The notes beneath the pieces were generated by a model that was not told the DNA's origin, ran no database searches, and worked only from the letters and a program-made list of their open reading frames with translations. The translations under genes and the position numbers were made by a program. Below are positions 16,353 to 23,175 of a DNA stretch of 31,120 bases, piece after piece. Origin of the DNA: Actinomycetota bacterium (GTDB lineage: Bacteria > Actinomycetota > Actinomycetes > Nanopelagicales > Nanopelagicaceae); the NCBI GenBank assembly GCA_947380835.1, contig CANCSL010000010.1, positions 1 to 31,120 of the forward strand, in the 5' to 3' direction. Positions within the stretch are counted from its first letter, which is position 1, and each line of letters opens with the position of its first letter.

Positions 16353-16610
16353 ATGCCTAAATCGAAGGTTCGCAAAAAGGACAAGGACCACAACCCAGCT
16401 CCGGTTGTGAACGCAGTTTCTCTACCTAAGGAGAGCCCAAAGTGGCTGGCTCCGACAATGGTGGGCGCATTCCTAGCCGGTCTCATCTGGATCGTCATCT
16501 TTTACATCAGCTCGACCTCATACCCCATCCCTCACATCGGGGCCTGGAACATGGTCGTTGGCTTTGGTTTCGTAGCTGTTGGTTTTACGCTAGCTACTCG
16601 CTGGCGCTAA
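16353..16610 (+). CDS. crgA: cell division protein CrgA
   Basis: Small actinobacterial divisome protein (85 residues) that helps recruit FtsI and coordinates septation. It begins MPKSKVRKK, the family signature, which fixes the start at 16353 rather than the in-frame ATG at 16338. It has two membrane helices (about 35-53 and 64-82) with a short outer loop, and ends in TRWR as CrgA does. Its place beside pknB, pabA/trpG and the rhomboid gene is the conserved one. The last codons, stop and following bases are duplicated downstream (see the repeat at 16593). Confidence 0.95.
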   Translation: MPKSKVRKKDKDHNPAPVVNAVSLPKESPKWLAPTMVGAFLAGLIWIVIFYISSTSYPIPHIGAWNMVVGFGFVAVGFTLATRWR

Positions 16611-16643
16611 CAGCCCGCCAGACTGCTACTCGCTGGCGCTAAC
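16593..16643 (+). repeat. 32-bp-period duplication of the crgA 3' end
   Basis: A 19-base identical stretch, GCTACTCGCTGGCGCTAAC, occurs at 16593-16611, where it encodes the last codons and stop of crgA, and again at 16625-16643 in the intergenic gap. This is a tandem duplication with a 32-base period. Confidence 0.9.
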
Positions 16644-16649
16644 CCTCTT

Positions 16650-16667
16650 AATTACACTCGTGTAATT
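16650..16667. promoter_or_regulatory. 18-bp perfect dyad after crgA
   Basis: AATTACACTCGTGTAATT: two 8-base arms with a 2-base centre. It lies between convergent genes, so it may be a weak two-way terminator (seven-pair stem, CTCG loop, no U run) or a protein-binding site. It abuts the DnaA-box-like cluster. Confidence 0.5.
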
Positions 16668-16697
16668 CTCCACATGGTGGATAACTCCTGTGGATAA
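16666..16697. other. cluster of DnaA-box-like 9-mers
   Basis: Three 9-mers lie within 32 bases: TTCTCCACA (16666-16674, forward, one mismatch to TTATCCACA), GGTGGATAA (16676-16684, reverse, one mismatch) and TGTGGATAA (16689-16697, reverse, exact consensus). The spacing suits cooperative DnaA binding. It is in the convergent crgA/rhomboid gap, so promoter control is unlikely; DnaA titration or a replication-linked role is possible. Confidence 0.55.
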
Positions 16698-17273
16698 CTA
16701 TCTCCGGCTGGCCCTGACCAAATAGGTCGCTGCTGCCCCACCGATAATTCCGCCCACATGGGCATGCCAATCGACATTGGGCACCACAAAGGTAATAAGC
16801 AAGTTCACGGCGATTACTCCGCCCACACTTCGGTAGTCGACCCCCATCCGCCGACCAGTCACCAACATGGCAGCGAAGAGGCCGAAGATTGCGCCGGATG
16901 CGCCAACTGCTGGAACATTTTCAGGGTTGAAGGCATACGAGGTGGCCGATGCTGTGAGCAGAGATACCGCAAAGATGATCGAAAATTTAAGGCGACCATA
17001 AAAAAGTTCTACTGGTGTGCCAACAGAGAAGAGCGCCAACATATTAAAAAGTAAATGGGTCAAACTGCCATGAGTTAGCGCAACGGTTACAAGTCGGTAC
17101 CACTCGCCAGTTGCAACTCCATGCACCGCACCATCACTGAGGATGGCACGGCGAATGAGAAAGAGTTGTTCCTGAACTGGAGGATTTGTCAGATTGGGAA
17201 GATAAGTCGCGATCACATAGCAAGCTGAAATTATTGCTATCAGCCAGTTAGTGAGCGTGTACTTTCTTTGCAT
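16698..17273 (-). CDS. rhomboid family intramembrane serine protease
   Basis: Six-helix membrane protease (191 residues) that cleaves transmembrane helices within the bilayer. The catalytic pair is S126 in GASGAIFGL and H172 in HAHVGGIIGG. H73 and N77 in LTHLLFNM match the family's oxyanion region. The L1-loop GEWYRLVT motif is present. Both catalytic residues are kept, so it should be active. It follows ppiA after 11 bases on the same strand and is likely co-transcribed. Mycobacteria hold a different small membrane gene near this position. Substrates are unknown. Confidence 0.93.
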   Translation of the reverse strand: MQRKYTLTNWLIAIISACYVIATYLPNLTNPPVQEQLFLIRRAILSDGAVHGVATGEWYRLVTVALTHGSLTHLLFNMLALFSVGTPVELFYGRLKFSIIFAVSLLTASATSYAFNPENVPAVGASGAIFGLFAAMLVTGRRMGVDYRSVGGVIAVNLLITFVVPNVDWHAHVGGIIGGAAATYLVRASRR

Positions 17274-17284
17274 CCAAAAAACCG

Positions 17285-17797
17285 TTATTCGGTAATAGTT
17301 ACAGAGTTGATCGTGATTGCTTGAACTGGACGATCGCCCGCGCCGGTCTTAGCGGTTGCAATAGCATCCACAATTTTTTGTGATGCAGGGTCAGTTACTT
17401 CACCAAAGATGGAGTGCTTGCGGTTTAACCAAGCGGTTGGCGCTACGGTAATAAAGAATTGCGAACCGTTGGTTCCTGGACCGCTATTAGCCATAGCAAG
17501 AAGATAGGGGCGATCGAAGTTCAATTCGCCGTGGAATTCATCGGCAAAGCGATAGCCAGGTCCGCCGGTGCCGGTGCCCAGAGGATCGCCACCTTGAATC
17601 ATAAAGTTTGCAATGACGCGGTGGAAAACTGTGCCGTCATACAGGTTAGCTGTAGTTTTTTCGCCAGAGCGTGGGTCGACCCATTCACGAGCGCCTGTTG
17701 CAAGTTCAACAAAGTTGGCAACAGTTTTAGGGGCGTGATTTGGAAATAACTCGACGGTGACATCACCCATAGAGGTATGAAGGATTGCTGTGGACAT
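17285..17797 (-). CDS. ppiA: peptidyl-prolyl cis-trans isomerase, cyclophilin type
   Basis: Cytosolic cyclophilin (170 residues) that speeds proline isomerisation during protein folding. Catalytic features: FHRVIANFMIQGGDP (the Arg and Phe of the active site), GTNGSQFFIT and the HSIFGEV strand. No signal peptide. It is the gene that sits next to the gyrA-tRNA block in actinobacteria. AAAGGG stands about six bases before the ATG inside a 12-base palindrome. The catabolic island begins just upstream. Confidence 0.95.
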   Translation of the reverse strand: MSTAILHTSMGDVTVELFPNHAPKTVANFVELATGAREWVDPRSGEKTTANLYDGTVFHRVIANFMIQGGDPLGTGTGGPGYRFADEFHGELNFDRPYLLAMANSGPGTNGSQFFITVAPTAWLNRKHSIFGEVTDPASQKIVDAIATAKTGAGDRPVQAITINSVTITE

Positions 17798-17803
17798 TTT
17801 GAC

Positions 17804-17815
17804 CCTTTCGAAAGG
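17804..17815. promoter_or_regulatory. palindrome over the ppiA ribosome site
   Basis: CCTTTCGAAAGG is a perfect 12-base palindrome seven bases before the ppiA ATG and includes the AAAGG ribosome site on the reverse strand. It may be an operator, or a site for RNA pairing in trans; as a hairpin it would need a small loop. Confidence 0.35.
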
Positions 17816-17868
17816 TTCCTAGATTTCTTCACTCATTGATAAACAATGGCGATACTTTACGACATCGC

Positions 17869-19311
17869 TTAGTTCTTGACGAAAAGTTGCTGGAATTCAG
17901 CAACTGGCATGGCTGATAGGCCCCCAAAATCGAGAGTTTTAGCCAATATCTGCTCTTGTTGAGCAGTATTAAAGATGCGGGCCAAATTAGTTCGATATTT
18001 TTCAATAAGCAGGGGGATTCCCTCAGTCCGCCGACGCTTATGCCCAATGGGATACTCCACAACTACTTCATCGACCAAGGTGCCATCTTCAAATTCAATA
18101 GTGATGGCATTTGCAATAGATCGTTTATCTGGGTCGTGGTAGTCCAAAGTGAATTGCGGATCTTCGACACAAACGATTTTTTCACGAAGCAAGTCGATCC
18201 GCGGATCTGCGGCGATATCGTCTTCATAATCTTTGGCAGTCAGTCGACCGAAAATCATCGGAATGGCCACCATATATTGAATGCAATGATCGCGATCGGC
18301 TGGATTGTTGAGCGGACCTTTTTTATCAATAATGCGAATACAGGCTTCGTGAGTTCTGATTGTGACTTTCTTTATATCATCAGAACTCTTACCGTGTTCC
18401 TGCATCCAATGATGAAGAGTAAGAGCTGCTTCGCAGGCAGTTTGAGAATGGAATTCAGCCGGAAAAGAAATCTTGAAAAGAATGTTCTCCATGACGTATG
18501 AGCCATATGCGCGTTGGAACTTGAATCGCTGGCCCTTGAAGGAAACATCATAGAAACCCCAGGTCTTCGCAGTTAACACCGTGGGATAACCCATCTCTCC
18601 GGCCTTAGCTAACAACGCCAAACGTACGCCGCGAGAAGTCGCATCACCGGCCGCCCATGATTTACGTGATCCCGCATTTGGGAAATGGCGATACGTACGA
18701 AGTGATTGTCCATCTACCCAAGCCAAAGAAACAGCGTTTAAAGTTTCTTCACGGGTAAGACCCATCAACTGGCAGACGACCGCGGTAGTTGCAACCTTGA
18801 CGAGAAGTACGTGGTCTAAACCAACTTTGTTAAATGAATTTTCCAGAGCGATACAACCTTGAATTTCATGAGCTTTTATCATTGCGGTGAGCACATCCCG
18901 CATTACTAATGTTTTAGCACCGCTCCGAGATAGCCAATCGGCGGTAGCCAAAATTCCACCAAGATTGTCTGATGGGTGCCCCCATTCAGCAGCCAACCAC
19001 GTGTCATTGAAATCTAACCAGCGAATCGCGGCGCCGATATTAAATGCCCCTTGCACAACATCAAGTTCGTAATTGGTGCCAGGTACCCGAACTCCGTCAA
19101 TCACGGTGGTTCCAGGAACCAACGGTCCCAACAACTTGGTGCATGCCGGGTATTCGAGGGCTTCGAGCCCACAACCCAATGTGTCCAGAAGACAGTTATA
19201 GGCGGTTTCGTATGCGAGATCTGAAGTAATTTCAAAATTCAGGGCATAGTCGACGATGTCGATGATCTCTTGATCGAAAGGTTGTGAACTCTTAACAACA
19301 GCACTGCTCAA
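17869..19311 (-). CDS. prpD: 2-methylcitrate dehydratase
   Basis: MmgE/PrpD-family enzyme (480 residues) of the methylcitrate cycle that dehydrates 2-methylcitrate to 2-methyl-cis-aconitate during propionyl-CoA catabolism. Almost the whole length matches Escherichia coli PrpD as I recall it, including LLDTLGCGLEALEYPAC, WLDFNDTWLAAEWGHPSDN, SFPAEFHSQTA and GPLNNPADRDHCIQYM. The start is TTG at 19311 with AGGAAAT upstream, eight bases after the prpC stop. It is the last gene of the reverse arm of the island; only weak hairpins follow, with no clear terminator. Hydration of the product needs an aconitase, not found here. Confidence 0.95.
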   Translation of the reverse strand: MSSAVVKSSQPFDQEIIDIVDYALNFEITSDLAYETAYNCLLDTLGCGLEALEYPACTKLLGPLVPGTTVIDGVRVPGTNYELDVVQGAFNIGAAIRWLDFNDTWLAAEWGHPSDNLGGILATADWLSRSGAKTLVMRDVLTAMIKAHEIQGCIALENSFNKVGLDHVLLVKVATTAVVCQLMGLTREETLNAVSLAWVDGQSLRTYRHFPNAGSRKSWAAGDATSRGVRLALLAKAGEMGYPTVLTAKTWGFYDVSFKGQRFKFQRAYGSYVMENILFKISFPAEFHSQTACEAALTLHHWMQEHGKSSDDIKKVTIRTHEACIRIIDKKGPLNNPADRDHCIQYMVAIPMIFGRLTAKDYEDDIAADPRIDLLREKIVCVEDPQFTLDYHDPDKRSIANAITIEFEDGTLVDEVVVEYPIGHKRRRTEGIPLLIEKYRTNLARIFNTAQQEQILAKTLDFGGLSAMPVAEFQQLFVKN

Positions 19312-19319
19312 TGTATTTC

Positions 19320-20450
19320 CTAACGGTTAGCGAGTGGAATAAAGACAAGATCTTCTGGCCCGGTGTAATTGGCGCTCGGGCGGATGATCTTGTTATCAAT
19401 ACGCTGCTCTATGACGTGTGCCGACCATCCAGTCGTGCGAGCCATTACAAAGAGTGGCGTAAAGAAAGAAGTAGGGATTTGCATCGCGTGATATGCCACA
19501 GCCGAGAACCAATCCAAGTTAGGAAACATTCCTTTTATTTCCCACATTGTTTTCTCTAACCGTTCGGCTATGTCATACAAGAGAGGTTGATCGACGCTTA
19601 ACTCTTTTGCCACCTTTTTAATAATGTCACTACGCGGATCGCTAATCGTGTACACGGGGTGACCAAAGCCGATTACAACTTCTTTATTCTCAACTCTTTG
19701 ACGAATATCTAGATCTGCTTCTCCGGCAGATGTATAGCGTTGTTGTACTTCAAGAGCGACTTCATTAGCACCACCGTGTTTGGGGCCACGTAGGGCTCCA
19801 ATGGCTCCGACGAGCGCCGAATAAATATCGCTGCCGGTACCTGCGATAACGCGAGAGGTAAAGGTAGAGGCATTGAACTCGTGCTCGGAGTAGAGAATCA
19901 GGGAGATATCCATTGCTTTCTCCCATTCAGCGGGCGTAACCACGCCATGCAAGAGAAAGAGGAAGTGACCCGCAATAGAGGAGCTATCCGAGAATTCGCT
20001 GATGCGGATGGCATTAAAAGCAAAGTGGTACCAGTACAACAAAATTCCTGGTTGTAAGGCGATTAAGCGATCTGCGATTTCGCGCGCACCCACCTCGGAA
20101 TGATCAAGGTGTTCGGGTTCTAGAGTTCCCAACATAGATACGCCAGTGCGAAGTACATCCATGGGGTGAGTCTCTTGAGGAAGTTGTTCTAGGACTCGCT
20201 TCAGCGGCTCGGGAATGGCTCGAAGGCCTACAAGTTTAAGTTTGTACTCTGCCAGTTGTGTGATTGTTGGTAGTTGGCCATAAATAAGAAGATAAGCAAC
20301 TTCTTCGAAAACACAGTGATTAGCCAGGTCGACGATGTCATACCCACGATAGTGCAGATCGTTGCCGCTGCGGCCCACTGAACACAGAGCAGTGTTGCCG
20401 GCCGGAACGCCTGAAAGTGCGACCGACTTCTTAGCCTTAAATTCGGTCAA
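19320..20450 (-). CDS. prpC: 2-methylcitrate synthase
   Basis: Condenses propionyl-CoA with oxaloacetate to 2-methylcitrate (376 residues, citrate synthase fold). Catalytic residues: H225 in GPKHGGANE, H264 in GFGHPVY and D313 in FPNLDWFSA; H190 in YSEHEFNAS also fits. The N-terminal KSVALSGVPAGNTALC and C-terminal IIRPSANYTGPED are hallmarks of PrpC as opposed to the TCA citrate synthase. The start is TTG overlapping the prpB stop as TTGA, with GAGGAGAAG upstream. Some activity on acetyl-CoA is usual for the family. Confidence 0.96.
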   Translation of the reverse strand: MTEFKAKKSVALSGVPAGNTALCSVGRSGNDLHYRGYDIVDLANHCVFEEVAYLLIYGQLPTITQLAEYKLKLVGLRAIPEPLKRVLEQLPQETHPMDVLRTGVSMLGTLEPEHLDHSEVGAREIADRLIALQPGILLYWYHFAFNAIRISEFSDSSSIAGHFLFLLHGVVTPAEWEKAMDISLILYSEHEFNASTFTSRVIAGTGSDIYSALVGAIGALRGPKHGGANEVALEVQQRYTSAGEADLDIRQRVENKEVVIGFGHPVYTISDPRSDIIKKVAKELSVDQPLLYDIAERLEKTMWEIKGMFPNLDWFSAVAYHAMQIPTSFFTPLFVMARTTGWSAHVIEQRIDNKIIRPSANYTGPEDLVFIPLANR

Positions 20451-21313
20451 TTCTTCTCCTCTTGAAACTTATCAAGGGCTGATTCATAAGAGTAGTAATC
20501 AATTCTTTCGTAGAGCTCTTCGCGCGTCTGCATAGTGTCTATAACGCTCGATTGAGAACCGGATTTACGAATTGTTTCGTAGACGAGTTCTGCGGCTTTG
20601 TTCATGGCGCGGAATGCGCTGAGCGGATAAAGCACAATACCTACACCAACTTCGCGAAGTTGATCAACAGTAAATAATGGAGTTTTTCCGAACTCGGTGA
20701 TGTTAGCCAAAATCGGTACTGAAACAGTTGAAGAAAACTTCTTGTACGTTTCAAGATCGGTAATTGCTTCTGGAAAAATCATATCTGCGCCGGCTCGGAC
20801 GTAAGCATGTGCTCGTTCCAGCGCAACGTCGATACCTTCATTTGCTAGCGCATCTGTGCGCGCCATAATGGTGAAGTTTTCGTCGGTGCGGGCATCAACC
20901 GCCGCCTTAATGCGATCACACATTTCGCTTTGAGATACCAATTCTTTATTGGGTCGATGTCCGCATCTTTTGGCTCCGACTTGATCTTCAATGTGAAGTG
21001 CAGACGCTCCAGCTTTGATTAATTCTTTGACTGTGCGCGCAATATTGAAAGCAGATGGTCCAAAACCAGTATCGGCATCGACTAAAAGTGGAAGGTCGCA
21101 AACATTGGTTATTCGGCGAACATCGGTGAGCACGTCGTCAAGAGTGGTAATACCTAGATCAGGAATCCCTAAAGATCCCGCAGCAACTCCGCCACCGGAA
21201 AGGTAAATAGCGGTATAGCCGGCTCGTTGTGCAAGGAGTGCATGGTTAGCATTTATAGCGCCAACAACTTGTAGCGGTTTCTCTGCCGCGACTGCCTGAT
21301 TAAAAGAGGTCAT
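20447..21313 (-). CDS. prpB: 2-methylisocitrate lyase
   Basis: Splits 2-methylisocitrate into pyruvate and succinate, the last step of the methylcitrate cycle (288 residues, PEP mutase/isocitrate lyase fold). The active-site loop is KRCGHR with catalytic C117; VDADTGFG supplies metal-binding aspartates, and IEDQ, RTDA and NITEFG fit. I start at the ATG at 21313 because it overlaps the SDR stop as ATGA and gives the family N-terminus; a GTG at 21325 is possible. Its products feed the TCA cycle, including the sdh genes found earlier in this window. Confidence 0.95.
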   Translation of the reverse strand: MTSFNQAVAAEKPLQVVGAINANHALLAQRAGYTAIYLSGGGVAAGSLGIPDLGITTLDDVLTDVRRITNVCDLPLLVDADTGFGPSAFNIARTVKELIKAGASALHIEDQVGAKRCGHRPNKELVSQSEMCDRIKAAVDARTDENFTIMARTDALANEGIDVALERAHAYVRAGADMIFPEAITDLETYKKFSSTVSVPILANITEFGKTPLFTVDQLREVGVGIVLYPLSAFRAMNKAAELVYETIRKSGSQSSVIDTMQTREELYERIDYYSYESALDKFQEEKN

Positions 21314-22113
21314 TGGGATGTCCACCCACCATCTACTGGAATCGCAGCGCCTGTGATGTTATGTGCTGACATCGAACAAAGGAAGAGAGCAACTTGCCCG
21401 ATGTCATCGGGCGTGGACATGCGTTTGGAAGGTTGTTTTTCGGAGAGCAGATCTGCAATCCCAGCCGCACGATCTCCGTCGAATTTATCTACGCGGGCTT
21501 GAATTTGAGGCTCTATCAAAGCAGTTTCAACCCAACCTGGACAGATTGCATTAACTGTGACTCCGCCTGATTCACGCGTCCCTGCGTCGGCATATTCCAA
21601 AGCGGTTACTCGAGTGATTCCGATAATTCCGTGCTTAGCGGCCACATAAGGCGCTTTAGCAACAGAGGCAACTAGACCATGCACTGATGCTGTGTTGATG
21701 ACTCGGCCATAGCCACGTTCGGCCATTTGAGGTAAAAGAAGACGCATAGTGTCAAAGACTGAGGAGAGATTTATGGCGATGATGTCATTCCACTTACTTC
21801 GTGGCATCTCTGCGGTGGGTGCCGTGAATTGAATCCCGGCGTTGTTACAAAGAATATCGACTGGTCCGTTGGATAAGATTTTTTTCACTAGATCTTCAGT
21901 GGCCGAACTCTCTCTTAGATCTGAAATATAGGTTTCAACCCTGCCCGCTCCGGCACTCTTCACGGACGCAACCGCAGAATCAATGGTCGTTTGATCGGCC
22001 AGCCCGTGGAGAACTAAATCTGCTCCCTCGCGCGCCAAAGCAAGAGCAATACCGAGCCCGATTCCTTGGAACGAGCCGGTGACAAAAGCTCTTCTACCTT
22101 GAAGTTGACCCAT
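21310..22113 (-). CDS. short-chain dehydrogenase, 3-hydroxybutyrate dehydrogenase-like
   Basis: NAD(P)-dependent oxidoreductase (267 residues) of the classical SDR type. Cofactor motif TGSFQGIG (12-19), NNAG near 90, and the catalytic set N115, S143, Y156, K160. The long stretch around ASVHGLVASVAKAPYVAAKHG and the end DGGWTSQ resemble D-3-hydroxybutyrate dehydrogenases (BdhA) as I know them, so the likely reaction is 3-hydroxybutyrate, or 3-hydroxyvalerate, to the 3-keto acid. Start at ATG 22113 with GGAG six bases upstream; longer forms would overlap the hydrolase gene. The acetoacetyl-CoA synthetase in the forward arm would activate its product. Other hydroxyacid substrates remain possible. 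Confidence 0.82.
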   Translation of the reverse strand: MGQLQGRRAFVTGSFQGIGLGIALALAREGADLVLHGLADQTTIDSAVASVKSAGAGRVETYISDLRESSATEDLVKKILSNGPVDILCNNAGIQFTAPTAEMPRSKWNDIIAINLSSVFDTMRLLLPQMAERGYGRVINTASVHGLVASVAKAPYVAAKHGIIGITRVTALEYADAGTRESGGVTVNAICPGWVETALIEPQIQARVDKFDGDRAAGIADLLSEKQPSKRMSTPDDIGQVALFLCSMSAHNITGAAIPVDGGWTSQ

Positions 22114-22115
22114 GC

Positions 22116-23015
22116 TTACTCCGGATCTCCATAAATGAGTTGAGCGCATTTTTCAGCACCTGTGGCTTCGAGCAATATGTCGTAATGATTGGTATCTGGA
22201 ACCATGACAAGTTTCAATTTTGGATAAGTTGGCATCACAAGTTGAAGGACTTGAATCGGGTAGAGACCGCCTTCTTCGTTTTGCAGCCCACGTTCGGCTT
22301 TCACAAAGAGAACTTCATCTTTGAGGCCTTTTAGGCAATCGCTAATCAAGGTATCTCCAAACATGTTTTGGTTATCTCCAATAACCGCTTCAACATTAGT
22401 GGATGCGTGGAATTCCGGGGCATGGCCGCGTAGGTCGTAATCGACATATTCATCCATAGCTGGCGTCCAACCTTTGTTAAAGGCCGCTTGAGATTTCCAG
22501 AAATCTCGGTACTCCTCTTTGGAAGTGAATTTCATCGCTAGTCGCGCCAGGGCCGGGCCTAAAACCAAAGGCAAAATCTGTTCGATGGTCATTCCTGGCG
22601 GCAGCGGTAAGGGGATACCCCCATCTATCAATACGGTTCGAGAGACTCGATCGGGGTAGAGGCCCGCAAGAACCACGGCAACAAAAGCGCCCATGGAGTG
22701 ACCAATGACTTCTATCTGCTCTAGTCCAAGGTAATCAATTGCGGCAATCAAATCTTTGGCGTGAGCACGCATACCAAAGGGACCTGGAAGTTGGTTGGAA
22801 TCCCCACGACCACGAAGGTCTACGGCATATGGGAGGTAGCCCCGGGAAATCAGGGACTTAGCAAAGAGTTGAAATGCTCGATTGGAAGAAGTTACACCGT
22901 GCAGAAGTAAAACTGGAGTGCCAGCACTCTCGGGTCCGTAGCGGAAAAGTGCGAGGTCACCCCCATCTACCTTTACTAAGAACTTTGCTGTCGGTAAAAA
23001 AGGTGCAGTACCCAT
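22116..23015 (-). CDS. alpha/beta hydrolase
   Basis: Cytosolic alpha/beta-hydrolase-fold protein (299 residues). Nucleophile elbow GHSMG with S107, an HG oxyanion motif (LLLHGVTSS), and a late histidine, about H277 in DTNHYD; the acid is not certain. No signal peptide or lipobox. First gene of the reverse arm, directly coupled to the 3-hydroxybutyrate-dehydrogenase-like gene (two bases), so it probably makes the hydroxyacid for it, for instance by hydrolysing an ester, oligomer or lactone. That role is inference; the fold alone does not tell the substrate. Leaderless start at 23015. Confidence 0.8.
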   Translation of the reverse strand: MGTAPFLPTAKFLVKVDGGDLALFRYGPESAGTPVLLLHGVTSSNRAFQLFAKSLISRGYLPYAVDLRGRGDSNQLPGPFGMRAHAKDLIAAIDYLGLEQIEVIGHSMGAFVAVVLAGLYPDRVSRTVLIDGGIPLPLPPGMTIEQILPLVLGPALARLAMKFTSKEEYRDFWKSQAAFNKGWTPAMDEYVDYDLRGHAPEFHASTNVEAVIGDNQNMFGDTLISDCLKGLKDEVLFVKAERGLQNEEGGLYPIQVLQLVMPTYPKLKLVMVPDTNHYDILLEATGAEKCAQLIYGDPE

Positions 23016-23021
23016 AGTTAG

Positions 23022-23027
23022 AGAATA
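23022..23027 (-). promoter_or_regulatory. -10 box, leaderless promoter of the hydrolase-prp operon
   Basis: Reverse strand TATTCT, then CTAACT, then the ATG at 23015. TTACGA stands 17 bases upstream as a weak -35. Confidence 0.55.
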
Positions 23028-23059
23028 GCCGTTTGTAGAAAGTTTCGTAATAAAAAAGT

Positions 23060-23150
23060 TGTGAAATCGTAATAATCACATTGACTCGTAAAGAAAACAC
23101 GAGACTAGACTCGAAAATAACTATTAAGCCAATTGGCATGCGATTGGCTT
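23060..23150 (+). promoter_or_regulatory. promoter and dyads of the liv-AACS operon
   Basis: Likely promoter: TTGACT at 23081-23086, a 19-base spacer (rather long) and TAGACT at 23106-23111. TGTGA and TCACA arms (23060-23064, 23076-23080) form a dyad that abuts the -35, a place for an activator. CTCGT and ACGAG (23085-23089, 23099-23103) form a second dyad between -35 and -10, a place for a repressor. In the expected 5' UTR, 23126-23135 pairs with 23141-23150 (ten pairs, one G·U, loop GCATG). The ribosome site AGGGGA follows. No regulator gene is present in the island. Confidence 0.5.
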
Positions 23151-23175
23151 TCCTAACTCTTTAGGGGATAAATAA

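Noticed and set aside
17798..17868. Possible attachment-site copy of the tRNA-Ala 3' end at the other edge of the island
   Set aside because: I looked for the tRNA-Ala T-arm and acceptor sequence between ppiA and prpD and saw none; no integrase gene is present either.
21313..21325. GTG at 21325 as the prpB start
   Set aside because: The ATG at 21313 overlaps the SDR stop as ATGA like other junctions here and matches the family N-terminus better.
23060..23080. CRP-like TGTGA...TCACA site
   Set aside because: The spacer is 11 bases, not the 6 of a CRP/Crp-Fnr site, so I list it only as a generic dyad.
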